DNA of 28,035 bases. Origin: JAAAOZ01 sp964496595. Its GTDB lineage: Bacteria > Chloroflexota > Anaerolineae > B4-G1 > SLSP01. The first letter of the stretch is position 1. The number at the start of each line of letters is the position of its first letter. Below are positions 17,678 through 25,125 of this stretch, in pieces. The stretch covers positions 1 through 28,035 of the forward strand of contig CAZCAI010000050.1 of the NCBI GenBank assembly GCA_964496595.1, given 5' to 3'. The position numbers and the translations under genes are program-made. The notes beneath the pieces were generated by a model, which saw nothing but the letters and a program-made list of their open reading frames with translations, had not been told where the DNA came from and made no database searches.

Positions 17678-18841
17678 TCATCTTGAGCGTCGCGATGTGT
17701 CCGGCTCGATAAAATCGGGGCGGGGCGCGGGTTGATGCGCGCCGGAGATGAGCTTGTCGGCCCAGACCATCAGCCGCTGATGGGGGCCGGGCCGGGATGC
17801 CGCCTCCGCCGCCAGGCGATGCGGCCACGTGCGCGGCTTCGTCCACGGGCAGACGGCCATGCAGATGCCACAATCGGTACCGACGGCGTGCCAGTAGCGG
17901 TAGCACTTCTCCGCGTCGAGTTTCCACTTGCGCACGCCGTTGAATTCGGTCTTCGCGCCCGTGGGGATGGCGCCGATGGGACAGGCCGCCGCGCAGCGCT
18001 GGCAGACCTCGCAGAAGGCTTGCACGCCGATATCGACCGGCGAATCGTGGGCCAGGGGCATGTTCGTGGTCACGACGGCCAATCGCACCGCCAGGCCGTG
18101 TTCCTTGGTGAGCAGATACCCGGCCCGCGAAAGCTCGCCCAGCCCGCAATCCACCGCCACCGGGACGACGAGCACCTGGTAATTATGGAAGTGATGCGCG
18201 CGGGCCTCGTAGCCCATCATGCGGATGTAGGCCGCTAACTGCACCGCGATCCACGCGCTGGTGGTGTAGCCCCTGGCCGTCGCCAGCAGGACGGGGAAAT
18301 CCGGCGCGCACCGCACCAGCGCATGATCCATCGCCACGGCGAGCGCAATGGCGTGCGTGTGAGGGCGCAAATCGATGGGCGCGCCCCACGGCGCCATAGC
18401 GGGCCGATTGCCGAAGGAGCGTCCCACGTGCGTGTAGACCCATTCCTGGCGCAGCGGCCCGATCTTGGCCCGATCCGCGCCTAAGTGATGGGCCAGCGCC
18501 TTGACTTTGCGCGCCGCGCGTGTGGGGGAGAGTGCGGTCTGGTCGGCGGCCGGCGTCCCGCTGACCACCGATTCGCCGCTGATCTCATCTAAGATGCGCA
18601 TCGAGGCGCCGAACATCGGTACATCGATGCCGCCAGTGTAGCCCAGGGGCAACATCTGGTGGATTTTGGTGTCGTAGGCGCGGTGATCGGGGTGCTCAGT
18701 GTAGTACGCCTGGAACTCCGGACTTTCTGGCCCGAAATGCTCCCACAAATCGGAGCGGGCAAAGAGGACGTCGCGCTCATCCCCCCGCTTGATATCGCCG
18801 ACGACATCTGGGGTATAGGTGGGGTGCTGCCGATGCTTCAC
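17678..18841 (-). CDS. RdhA-like protein (reductive dehalogenase domain, two 4Fe-4S motifs), no export signal
   Basis: The 387-residue protein ends with two ferredoxin-type cluster motifs, C277-C280-C283-C287P (CEVCQRCAAACP) and C313...C324-C327-C331P (CGICMAVCP). Upstream, the segment DCGLGELSRAGYLLTKEHG (232-250) followed by VRLAVVTTNMPL (252-262) matches the conserved core of reductive dehalogenases (PF13486), with the IRMMGYEA helix before it. There is no twin-arginine signal, unlike respiratory RdhA proteins, and no RdhB-like anchor gene adjacent. It is therefore a cytoplasmic RdhA-like protein, possibly cobamide-dependent, but dehalogenase activity is not demonstrated by sequence. The start is GTG at 18841, 6 nt after CTGGAG; an overlapping ATG there is followed at once by a stop. 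A tRNA-Gly lies 55 bp upstream on the same strand. Confidence 0.8.
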   Translation of the reverse strand: MKHRQHPTYTPDVVGDIKRGDERDVLFARSDLWEHFGPESPEFQAYYTEHPDHRAYDTKIHQMLPLGYTGGIDVPMFGASMRILDEISGESVVSGTPAADQTALSPTRAARKVKALAHHLGADRAKIGPLRQEWVYTHVGRSFGNRPAMAPWGAPIDLRPHTHAIALAVAMDHALVRCAPDFPVLLATARGYTTSAWIAVQLAAYIRMMGYEARAHHFHNYQVLVVPVAVDCGLGELSRAGYLLTKEHGLAVRLAVVTTNMPLAHDSPVDIGVQAFCEVCQRCAAACPIGAIPTGAKTEFNGVRKWKLDAEKCYRYWHAVGTDCGICMAVCPWTKPRTWPHRLAAEAASRPGPHQRLMVWADKLISGAHQPAPRPDFIEPDTSRRSR

Positions 18842-18896
18842 ATCAATCTCCAGGGTAAGTCGCTTACACGAGGATACGATAGGGGCAATAAAAAAG

Positions 18897-18968
18897 AGCG
18901 GGTGACGGGACTCGAACCCGTGACATTCAGCTTGGGAAGCTGACGTTCTACCGCTGAACTACACCCGC
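18897..18968 (-). tRNA. tRNA-Gly (anticodon CCC)
   Basis: The reverse complement folds as a 72-nt cloverleaf. The acceptor GCGGGTG (5' end at 18968) pairs with CACCCGC (18898-18904) and has U as discriminator. The D arm is TTCAGCGGTAGAA. The anticodon stem TCAGC/GCTGA encloses TTCCCAA, giving anticodon CCC. The T arm ACGGG TTCGAGT CCCGT is intact. CCA is not encoded; a run of six T follows the 3' end. Confidence 0.95.
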
Positions 18969-18998
18969 TGGCTTTTATTAGCTTGTTTCAACGCCTTG

Positions 18999-19026
18999 AT
19001 TATAGCATAGCTACGAATCTTGACAA
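18999..19026 (-). promoter_or_regulatory. Promoter of tRNA-Gly
   Basis: Minus-strand -35 TTGTCA (19021-19026) and consensus -10 TATAAT (18999-19004) with a 16-bp spacer. The predicted start is about 24 nt upstream of the tRNA 5' end. Read-through could also feed the RdhA-like gene. Confidence 0.75.
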
Positions 19027-19033
19027 GTCAAAT

Positions 19034-19057
19034 CGGGGCGCCAAAAACGGCGCCCCG
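19034..19057 (-). terminator. Probable terminator of the peroxiredoxin gene
   Basis: A 9-bp GC-rich stem (cggggcgcc with ggcgccccg) around an A-rich 6-nt loop, 29 bp after the peroxiredoxin stop. The following minus-strand sequence ATTTGACTT is only moderately U-rich, so termination may be partial. Confidence 0.55.
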
Positions 19058-19085
19058 ACGCAACGTCAGGAGAGCTAAGGAGAGG

Positions 19086-19487
19086 TTAGACCTTTTTGTG
19101 GCAGAGCCACCAATCCAGGCAGCCTTCCTTGCCTTTGCGGGCATTGGCCTCTTCCTGCGTCTTGGCCGGCGGGATGATGACGTCATCCCCAAAGAGGGCG
19201 TTGTTCGGCCAGTTCGCCGGGATCGCGACGCCTTCCTTATCGGAGAGCTGGAAGCCCTTCATCATGCGCAGGAACTCATCGAAGTTGCGGCCCAACTCCG
19301 CCGGGTAATAGAGGATCGCGCGGATCGTGCTCTTGGGATCGACGAAGAAGACGGCGCGCACGGTGCTGGCGCCGGCGCCCGGATGGACCAGGCCTAGCTT
19401 CCCCGCTACCTGGCCGTGATCGGCGATCAGCGGGAACTCGATCTTGGTGTCGAGATTGTCCTCGATCCAGTCCAGCCATTTATAGTC
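19086..19487 (-). pseudogene. 1-Cys peroxiredoxin (Prx6-type), 3' part, split by the integrated element
   Basis: The frame from the TAA at 19086 can be followed upstream to about 19487: DYKWLDWIEDN, FPLIADHGQVAGKLGLVHPG, then VRAVFFVDPKSTIRAILYYP, AELGRNFDEFLRM, VAIPANWP and a C-terminal CLDWWLC. These match the second half of Prx6-type 1-Cys peroxiredoxins (PF00578 end plus the PF10417 C-terminal domain). The first part, including the thioredoxin-fold strand with the peroxidatic PVCTTE cysteine, is absent; upstream of 19487 the DNA encodes the serine recombinase in another frame. About 133 residues remain of a usual 210-220. The missing half is expected at the far end of the element, beyond the right edge. 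A short internal start at GTG 19361 could be translated but would lack the catalytic cysteine. Confidence 0.88.
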
Positions 19488-21049
19488 TTGGATGCAATTT
19501 GCATCTCTTCTCCTCCCATCACACAGGTTAGGTGAAGAATTCTCTCCCCATTTTTTGTCTCTAATTCTCCGGTTACATCCAGCGCTTCTACGATAGCTCG
19601 CCGTTTCTCAAAATTGGTCTCTGCCACTTTGATCCCTGCGCCTATTGCCTGGGAAAACTCAAGGATGGCTTGCAGTCGTTCTTCGGAGAACTCCTGTTCT
19701 TTGATCTGTTGTGCAAGTCGCGCGCGTTCTTCTTGAAGCCTAGCCAGTTCACCTTCAATCCGCCGTTTATGTTCCGTTAAGGCTTCCTTTTCGAAGTCGC
19801 CAGAGAGATAGAGGTCCAGCAAACGATCAAGCTTGGCTTTCTTCTCAGCGATTAAGGTATCTACACCTTCCAGACTTTCTCGTAGCGGCTCTATTATTTT
19901 CTCACGTTCAGCTTGATACTGATTTAGGCCATTTTCCAATTCTGTTGGATCACTCAACAGCTTGCTTATCCACTCCCATACTGCTGCGTCTACTAGCTTA
20001 GAAGGGTAATTCCAGGGGTTATCACAAGGGGTGTTGTCAAAGCGAGAATGACACCGGTAGTACGCATACACTTTCCCAGTCTTGTAACTGTAAGCGTGCA
20101 GCTTCCGTCTGCAGGAGGGACATCGCAACCTCCCACGCATTAGGTATTTCATCTTTGTATTACGCTTGCTCTGTTGACGATTCTTCTTTTTTCGTACCTG
20201 TGCGGCTTTCCAGGTCTCTCGGTCAATGATTGCGGGCACCTCTACTGGAATCGGGTCGTGTTCGCTTTTTTTGCAGTAATACCAGGTTCCCGCGTATGTC
20301 TCCCGCTTTAGAATCGTTGCGACTGAGGATTGAGCCCACGTGTTTGGCTTACGTACCCTACCTTTTACGATTTGTCCGCGCATTTCCGTTACCGTGGGCG
20401 TTTGCATAGCGGTTAGTTTGTTAGCAATCGCGTTGCCGGAAAGCGGCCCGTTTTCACCGTCTCCCACTGTGTACCACTCGAAAATCCTCCGCACGACCTT
20501 CGCTTCTTCTTCGACAATTTCTATGGTTCGCTTACCATCTTTGTAGACTATGCAGTAACCGAAAGGCGCTATGTGTCCGGTAAGAACATTACCCTCTTTC
20601 ACTTTACGTCGTCGGCCTCGGGTCATCCGTTCGCTGATTTTCCCCCGTTCAAACTCGGCGAAAGCGGCGTAGATTGTTTTCTGCAATTTGCCCTCCATCG
20701 TATCCGGGAAATCGTACAGAGCATATTCAACCTTGACACCGTCCCGCTTTAAGTCCCCTTCAACTCTGTATTGTTTGCCGATGTCACGGGCCAGCCGGTC
20801 AACTTCACGAACTATCAGGATGTCGAATACACGTGCGCGGGCCATATCCAAAGCCTTGGATAATTGAGGAGGATCAGCTGTCGCGCCGCTTATCCCTCGA
20901 TCATCTTCAGCTAGCTCGGCTATCACCTGATACCCCTTTCTCTCCGCATACTCTCGACAAACCCTAAGCTGATCTTGCAGATTTTCCCCACCGGTCTTTG
21001 CCCGATCATCACCTGAAACTCTCGCATACAAAACAGCCCTCTTACTCAT
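19427..21049 (-). CDS. Large serine recombinase (site-specific integrase of the element)
   Basis: The 540-residue protein has the resolvase catalytic domain at 1-150, with nucleophile Ser12 in YARVSGDD and the REVDRLARD arginines (R81, R85). The Recombinase domain (PF07508) spans about 160-285 (APFGYCI, ATILKRETYAGTWYY). A zinc ribbon uses C310, C313, C333 and C342, a coiled coil lies at about 385-460, and a C-terminal tail follows. This is the phage/ICE large serine integrase layout. RBS AGGAGG is 8 nt from the ATG. The last roughly 19 residues (from about 522) are encoded by DNA that, in another frame, is the peroxiredoxin gene, so the 3' end of the recombinase gene crosses the attachment junction. 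Base composition (about half GC by eye) is lower than that of surrounding genes. Confidence 0.93.
   Translation of the reverse strand: MSKRAVLYARVSGDDRAKTGGENLQDQLRVCREYAERKGYQVIAELAEDDRGISGATADPPQLSKALDMARARVFDILIVREVDRLARDIGKQYRVEGDLKRDGVKVEYALYDFPDTMEGKLQKTIYAAFAEFERGKISERMTRGRRRKVKEGNVLTGHIAPFGYCIVYKDGKRTIEIVEEEAKVVRRIFEWYTVGDGENGPLSGNAIANKLTAMQTPTVTEMRGQIVKGRVRKPNTWAQSSVATILKRETYAGTWYYCKKSEHDPIPVEVPAIIDRETWKAAQVRKKKNRQQSKRNTKMKYLMRGRLRCPSCRRKLHAYSYKTGKVYAYYRCHSRFDNTPCDNPWNYPSKLVDAAVWEWISKLLSDPTELENGLNQYQAEREKIIEPLRESLEGVDTLIAEKKAKLDRLLDLYLSGDFEKEALTEHKRRIEGELARLQEERARLAQQIKEQEFSEERLQAILEFSQAIGAGIKVAETNFEKRRAIVEALDVTGELETKNGERILHLTCVMGGEEMQIASKTINGWTGSRTISTPRSSSR
19480..19500. other. Attachment junction (att site) between chromosome and element, approximate
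   Basis: Left of about 19487 the minus-strand frame is good peroxiredoxin (DYKWLDW...); right of it the homology stops and recombinase coding takes over. The exact crossover dinucleotide cannot be fixed without the other junction, which is not in the window. Confidence 0.65.
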
Positions 21050-21162
21050 CTCACATCCTCCTGTGTCGTAATGTTATGATGTTTGTGTTTGTCATCCATC
21101 AGTGCCTGAAGCGCCGCATCCAGGGAATCAAATGCGCAATTGTTTTGACTCACGATCCCCTT

Positions 21163-21615
21163 CTACAAATCCACGATCTCATCTTGCGTCAATTGCCGCT
21201 GCGTGATCGCTGGGAAGGCCCCAGCCTGCGGCAGATACACATCGAAATCCGGCGGCGCGGATTTTGGCGGCGCCTTCGCGGCCTGCTGCATCCGCACCTT
21301 GGATCTATCACGCAAGTCTACGGCCTTGGTCAGGCCGTCCAGGGCGCGGTCGAAGCCGCCCAGAAAGCCCCGGACTTCGACTTTGCCGAACCAGAAACCC
21401 AGGCCGAAGACCGCCGGGAGCAGCATTACAAAACCCACGGTCAGCCAACGCAAGGCCGCGTACTCGAACGTCCCCGCCAAGCTCCACAATCCGTAGCCGG
21501 GCAAGATGATGACAATGATCACCGCCATCACAAACAGCCCGATCTTGCCCATCGCCATCGTCAGGGCATCGCTGATGCCGTTCTTCCTCTGTCGCTGCTT
21601 TTTGAGACTGCTCAT
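21163..21615 (-). CDS. Two-TM membrane protein of the mobile element
   Basis: The 150-residue protein has a basic N-terminus (MSSLKKQRQRKNG), two hydrophobic helices at about 25-47 (IGLFVMAVIIVIILPGYGL) and 58-78 (LTVGFVMLLPAVFGLGFWFG), and a long cytoplasmic-type tail with a Pro-rich stretch (AAKAPPKSAPPDFDVYLPQ). No family recognised. It lies between the FtsK-like translocase and the recombinase genes on the same strand, with GGAGG 9 nt from the ATG. A membrane partner of the translocase or an accessory transfer protein is plausible but unproven. Confidence 0.7.
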   Translation of the reverse strand: MSSLKKQRQRKNGISDALTMAMGKIGLFVMAVIIVIILPGYGLWSLAGTFEYAALRWLTVGFVMLLPAVFGLGFWFGKVEVRGFLGGFDRALDGLTKAVDLRDRSKVRMQQAAKAPPKSAPPDFDVYLPQAGAFPAITQRQLTQDEIVDL

Positions 21616-21634
21616 TCTGTTCTACCTCCGGTTA

Positions 21635-21727
21635 TGCCTGCCTGCCTATCCTCAGAACACACCCTCGCCTTATTTGCCTGCCTTTTAGAGCATTTCAGTA
21701 TATGTTCCCAGGGTAGGCAGGCAGGCA
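21635..21727. repeat. 14-bp inverted repeat between translocase and 2-TM genes
   Basis: Arms tgcctgcctgccta (21635-21648) and taggcaggcaggca (21714-21727) are perfect reverse complements separated by 65 bp, with a further tgcctgcct copy at 21675-21683. The structure occupies almost the whole 116-bp spacer between the ftsK-like stop and the next start. It could be a stem-loop moderating downstream expression, a protein-binding site (origin of transfer or recombinase accessory site), or a small mobile insertion. No U-tract follows. Confidence 0.6.
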
Positions 21728-21731
21728 ATGG

Positions 21732-23057
21732 TTACGCTTCTGATTCCGGTTCTGCGTCATAGATGGCCCAGCCTTCAGATCGTAACCATTGCCAGCCATC
21801 CCGGCCCAATTCGAGCAGACGCTTAGCCCGTACGCTGCCCGGGCGGCTCCCCATAACCTCTTTCATCATCGCCTGGAGAGAGGGACGACCCTTGCCTAAA
21901 CAGGCCGCCAGGATTGCTACGGCGGCTTCCGTGCCGGACACTTCAAAGCAGTTTCCCCCTCCCGTGTCCGGCAGCGTGCCCGCGGCCTCCGGGTCGTAGG
22001 CGGGCCAGGCATCTAACTCCGGCCCCGCGCCGCGCAGCCGGGCCAGGTCGCGCTCCGGCACGTAGGCGATCTGCACCCGATGGGTGGCGCTGGGGACCAG
22101 GGCATACGAGTCCCCAGCCCCCAACAGATGATCGGCGCGCGGATTGTTGCCGCCCACGATGACCTCGCTGGCCTTGTAGGAGTCGGTGCGCAGCGCCACA
22201 CGCCCTACGAGATTGCGCTTGATGCTCGGATCGTTGAACACCGCCTGCACCGGGTTCTGCGTGCCGACCAGACAATGCACGCGCGCCCCGCGCCCCTGCG
22301 CCGTCAGGCGGCGCATCATCTCGGCGACGGCGGCGTCCTGCGTGAACTCCTGCACCTCGTCGATGACCACGACCACCCGGCCCGGCTTCTGCCCGCTCTC
22401 GTAACGCTGGCGCATCTCTCTGATGGCCCAGGACAATGCACAGCGGGTGGTATCCAGGTCGGTCGCCAACGGCCCGACCAGGCCGTCGATCCCTTGCAGC
22501 ACCATTAGGCCGTCGCCGAACTTGCCATCGCACAGGACGAAGCGGTTCTCCGGGTCGCGGGCCAGTTGCGCCACGGCGCTGCGCAGCGCGTAGGTCTTGC
22601 CGCTGCCGGTGAAGCCGCCGAAGAGGAAGTGCGGCACGGTATCCGACAGGCTCAGGGTGACGGTCGCGCCCAGCTCATTCTTGCCCGCGATCCACCGCCC
22701 GCCATTGTGCGGGTACTGCCCCAGGGTGGCCAGCGGGATGTCGCGCTCGGCCAGGTCGTCGGGCCAGCCCGCTTCCAGGCGCACGAAGCGCCCGGCCATG
22801 TAGACGGCAGGATCGCCTACGAAGCGCCAGGGCACGAACTGCCGGTGCAGGGCGTGGTCGTTGGCGCTCAGCACCCGCAGCAAGCGCCCCGCGTCCAGTC
22901 CCGCGTCGATTTCCAGCGCCCCGGCGCGCGGGCCGCGAATGGTCTCCACGCGGCGGATGGCCAGGGGTTTGGTGCGGCTCCCGGTCAACGCCCCGGCGGC
23001 TGCGGCCTGCGCGATGCTGCGCGCCCAGTGCAGCAGGTGATCGGCTCGCACGTCCAT
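21732..23057 (-). CDS. FtsK/SpoIIIE-type DNA translocase (conjugation/partition ATPase)
   Basis: The 441-residue ATPase has Walker A GGFTGSGKT at about 147-155 and Walker B VVVVIDE at about 228-234. The following motif GTQNPVQAVFNDPSIKRNLVGRVALR is typical of FtsK/SpoIIIE domains (PF01580), as found in the Tra proteins of actinobacterial conjugative elements and in ICEBs1/Tn916-type couplers. No transmembrane helix is visible in this chain, so membrane attachment may come from the small TM proteins beside it. The chosen ATG at 23057 follows AACGGAGGTGTGACC and is 2 nt past the stop of the upstream gene, implying translational coupling; a longer frame to 23294 overlaps that gene in another frame and is not credible. 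Substrate is presumably element DNA. Confidence 0.9.
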   Translation of the reverse strand: MDVRADHLLHWARSIAQAAAAGALTGSRTKPLAIRRVETIRGPRAGALEIDAGLDAGRLLRVLSANDHALHRQFVPWRFVGDPAVYMAGRFVRLEAGWPDDLAERDIPLATLGQYPHNGGRWIAGKNELGATVTLSLSDTVPHFLFGGFTGSGKTYALRSAVAQLARDPENRFVLCDGKFGDGLMVLQGIDGLVGPLATDLDTTRCALSWAIREMRQRYESGQKPGRVVVVIDEVQEFTQDAAVAEMMRRLTAQGRGARVHCLVGTQNPVQAVFNDPSIKRNLVGRVALRTDSYKASEVIVGGNNPRADHLLGAGDSYALVPSATHRVQIAYVPERDLARLRGAGPELDAWPAYDPEAAGTLPDTGGGNCFEVSGTEAAVAILAACLGKGRPSLQAMMKEVMGSRPGSVRAKRLLELGRDGWQWLRSEGWAIYDAEPESEA

Positions 23058-23059
23058 GG

Positions 23060-23413
23060 TCACACCTCCGTTTGTTGCATATCTTCCCGGTCCTGCCCCC
23101 GTTGCCACACCAACACGATCACGACCCCGGCCAGCAGCAGCCAGTTGCAGACGGCGAAGAAGAGCACCAACACACTGTCCTTGAGACTCGCCACGGTCAA
23201 GGGCAGCTGCGCCCACAACGCGCGCCGCGCGGCGAGGGCCTCGGCTTCCGCCGCTAACCGCGCGGCCTCGGCTTCGGCGGCGCGCGCGGCCCACTGCGCC
23301 TTGAGCAGATCGAAGCCGCCGTAGGCGTGGACCAGCAGCGCCACGAGGGCCACGAAGGCCGCCACAATCACAAACGTTACGATCAATCTCCCGACCTCCC
23401 TAATCTTAGTCAT
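23060..23413 (-). CDS. Small two-TM protein with periplasmic/cytoplasmic coiled coil
   Basis: The 117-residue protein has one hydrophobic helix at about 8-31 (LIVTFVIVAAFVALVALLVH), an Ala/Glu-rich coiled coil at about 38-70 (AQWAARAAEAEAARLAAEAE) and a second hydrophobic helix at about 79-102 (VLVLFFAVCNWLLLAGVVIV). The ATG at 23413 overlaps the stop of the upstream gene by 8 nt (ATGACTAA), with GGAGG 6 nt before it, and its own stop is 2 nt before the translocase ATG. This tight coupling suggests a membrane partner of the translocase. No family recognised. A longer in-frame start is possible but would lie deep in the preceding gene. Confidence 0.75.
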   Translation of the reverse strand: MTKIREVGRLIVTFVIVAAFVALVALLVHAYGGFDLLKAQWAARAAEAEAARLAAEAEALAARRALWAQLPLTVASLKDSVLVLFFAVCNWLLLAGVVIVLVWQRGQDREDMQQTEV

Positions 23414-23711
23414 CGCGCCCCTCCGGGTTCTGGCATAACGTGACGCGCGTTGCCAGGAGCTCGGCAATCGCGTCTTGCCCAGTCTGACCCAGCACCCGCG
23501 CCTTGTCCTGAGCGTCTAGTCCCAGCACATCGCAGAGGTCGGCCAGGATGAGCACCAGCGGCGCCTCCAGGCGCGGCCACGGCTCCGGGTCGCTCCCGGC
23601 CGCCAGCTCTTCTCGGAAGCGGGTTAGTTGGGAGACGATGGCAGCGTGATGTCCTGTGCCCCCACTCGACCAGCGCTGCATCCAATTCAGCATCTTCACC
23701 GGCATATCCAT
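23406..23711 (-). CDS. Small soluble hypothetical protein of the element
   Basis: The 101-residue protein is mostly helical, acidic and without membrane segments (MDMPVKMLNWMQRW...LEAPLVLILADLCDVLGLDAQ). AAGGAG lies 8 nt before the ATG. It sits between the ParR-like gene (47 bp upstream) and the coiled-coil membrane protein gene, whose start overlaps its stop by 8 nt. I do not recognise it; position suggests a role in segregation or transfer. Confidence 0.7.
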   Translation of the reverse strand: MDMPVKMLNWMQRWSSGGTGHHAAIVSQLTRFREELAAGSDPEPWPRLEAPLVLILADLCDVLGLDAQDKARVLGQTGQDAIAELLATRVTLCQNPEGRDD

Positions 23712-23758
23712 TGCGAAATCTCCTTTGCTCTGTAAGCTATTGACGGCAAGTTAATGGA

Positions 23759-24034
23759 TCACAATCCCAACTGATCCAACTGCGCGGCCAGGTCGGGGTC
23801 TTCCGGCGGATTGGCCGGGGATAAGGCCTCCGGCCCGCGCCACTGCCCGTGGGCCAGGTGCGTCTCCAACTCTTTGACCGCGGCATAGACGGTTTCCAAC
23901 GTGACCTCTGAGGCCGTAGCGGAGGCCCGCAGCGCGGTGCGGATGGCGTCGCTGACGTTGGCTTGGGCATCCAACCAGGCCAGCACGTCCGCATCGCGTT
24001 CGGTATCTAAGCTAAACGAGCGGCGGACGATCAT
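23759..24034 (-). CDS. ParR-like ribbon-helix-helix DNA-binding adaptor
   Basis: The 91-residue protein starts RRSFSLDTERDADVLAWLDA then NVSDAIRTALRA: a beta strand followed by two helices, the ribbon-helix-helix pattern seen in ParR/StbB-like proteins. The C-terminal half is acidic and Pro-rich (SPANPPEDPDLAAQLDQLGL), suited to binding an actin-like partner. It lies 61 bp downstream of the ParM-like gene, the canonical parM-parR order. RBS AGGAGG is 5 nt from the ATG. In the known systems ParR binds centromere repeats (parC) and caps ParM filaments; here that role is inferred from fold and position. A generic RHH repressor is the alternative. Confidence 0.7.
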   Translation of the reverse strand: MIVRRSFSLDTERDADVLAWLDAQANVSDAIRTALRASATASEVTLETVYAAVKELETHLAHGQWRGPEALSPANPPEDPDLAAQLDQLGL

Positions 24035-24049
24035 TTTGGCCTCCTAAGG

Positions 24050-24090
24050 GTTCATACTTTTTCATAACTCAGCCCTTTCGCCGTATGAAC
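24050..24090. repeat. Inverted repeat between parM-like and parR-like genes
   Basis: Arms gttcatac (24050-24057) and gtatgaac (24083-24090), with an extra ttcata at 24061-24066. Just upstream of the parR-like RBS on the minus strand. It could be an mRNA hairpin limiting ParR synthesis or a binding site for the RHH protein. Confidence 0.45.
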
Positions 24091-24095
24091 TTGTA

Positions 24096-25076
24096 TTACT
24101 GCCGCCCAATTCGGCGGGCCAGCTTCCAGTAGCCGATGGCATTGCCGTAGACCGGCTCCGTGACCACCTGGGCGTGCGGCCAATGCTGACGGATGTGCTC
24201 GCCTAAGAGCAGCGCGCCGCCGCCGGTGACCAGCATCGCGTCCAGGGCGGCCCCGCCGTTCCAGAGATGCGAGGCTTCGCTGATGATCTGGCGGGCCAAG
24301 TCGGCAGTAACGGCGTCCACGACGGCGGGGAAATCGGCGACGGGTTCGCCGTAGTAGCGCAGGGTGCGCGCCTGGATGGCCGCTGCCAGATGGTGATCGC
24401 GCAGGTCATCCAGGCCGGGGTAGTGCTGGCTCAGCCAGTGGCGCACGGCGCGGACGAGATTCCAACCGCCGATGTTGACGCTGGCGGTCTCGCGGCCAAT
24501 CTCGGAAAGGCGATGGACGCTCAGCAGATTGCAGGTCTTGCCGCCGATGTCGATGAGGCCCACGGCGGCTTGCGCGAGGTCGGGCCGCTGGATCTGCCCA
24601 CGGTCATCGAGGACTGCGGCCAGCAGCGAGCCGAACGGCTGGGGAATGACGCGCGCATGGGTGACGCGCAGGAGTTGGGTGCGGCGGCCTTCGCGCTGGA
24701 CGCGATGTTCGCCGCAGATTTGCTGTTGCACCTGTTCTTTATCGGAATAGAAGGCCACGGGCAGGCCGGTGACCACGGCGACATCCACGGCGGTCCCGGA
24801 CGTCAATTCCGTGAGGGCGGCGAGGAAAAGCGCGCGCCATTCGGGGCTGGTGATCCAGTGGCGGTCCTCGCGGCGATTGAGGAACCGCGATTGTTGCACG
24901 GCCTCGTCGCCGATGAGGACGTGGTCGGGCGTGGTCAGGACGATGGCGGAGGCGCCGTTACCATTCAGGGCGAAGCGCGCCCGGTCAGGCGTCCCGACGG
25001 CTGAGGGGAACGTCGCGCGGCGCTTGTCCGTGACCGCTTTGGTGGCATTGTAGCCGACATCAATTCCAGTATCCAT
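24096..25076 (-). CDS. parM-like: ParM/Alp-type actin-like ATPase (plasmid segregation)
   Basis: The 326-residue protein has the actin-fold nucleotide motifs: phosphate-1 GIDVGYNATKAV at 4-15, phosphate-2 GLIDIGGKTCNLL at about 173-185 and the adenosine motif LVTGGGALLLGEH at about 282-294, in the order and spacing of the ParM/Alp family (ALP_N-type, PF17989). It lacks the insertions of MreB and Hsp70. The ATG at 25076 follows AAGGAGG at 7 nt; a longer frame to 25187 would run through an intrinsic terminator and is rejected. The ParR-like gene follows, completing a type II partition cassette, with the structured region upstream as possible regulator or centromere. Filaments would move element copies apart, so the element presumably replicates extrachromosomally at some stage. 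Confidence 0.87.
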   Translation of the reverse strand: MDTGIDVGYNATKAVTDKRRATFPSAVGTPDRARFALNGNGASAIVLTTPDHVLIGDEAVQQSRFLNRREDRHWITSPEWRALFLAALTELTSGTAVDVAVVTGLPVAFYSDKEQVQQQICGEHRVQREGRRTQLLRVTHARVIPQPFGSLLAAVLDDRGQIQRPDLAQAAVGLIDIGGKTCNLLSVHRLSEIGRETASVNIGGWNLVRAVRHWLSQHYPGLDDLRDHHLAAAIQARTLRYYGEPVADFPAVVDAVTADLARQIISEASHLWNGGAALDAMLVTGGGALLLGEHIRQHWPHAQVVTEPVYGNAIGYWKLARRIGRQ

Positions 25077-25125
25077 ATCAAGACCTCCTTGAGTTTGAGT
25101 GTTAGGATGGGAACGCAGGCCGGTC

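Noticed and set aside
18897..18968. tRNA-Gly as attachment site of the element
   Set aside because: The tRNA is complete and about 500 bp from the recombinase; the split peroxiredoxin marks the junction instead.
23058..23294. N-terminal extension of the translocase
   Set aside because: Overlaps the coiled-coil membrane protein in another frame and is Arg/Gly-rich; the ATG at 23057 has a strong RBS and is coupled to the previous stop.
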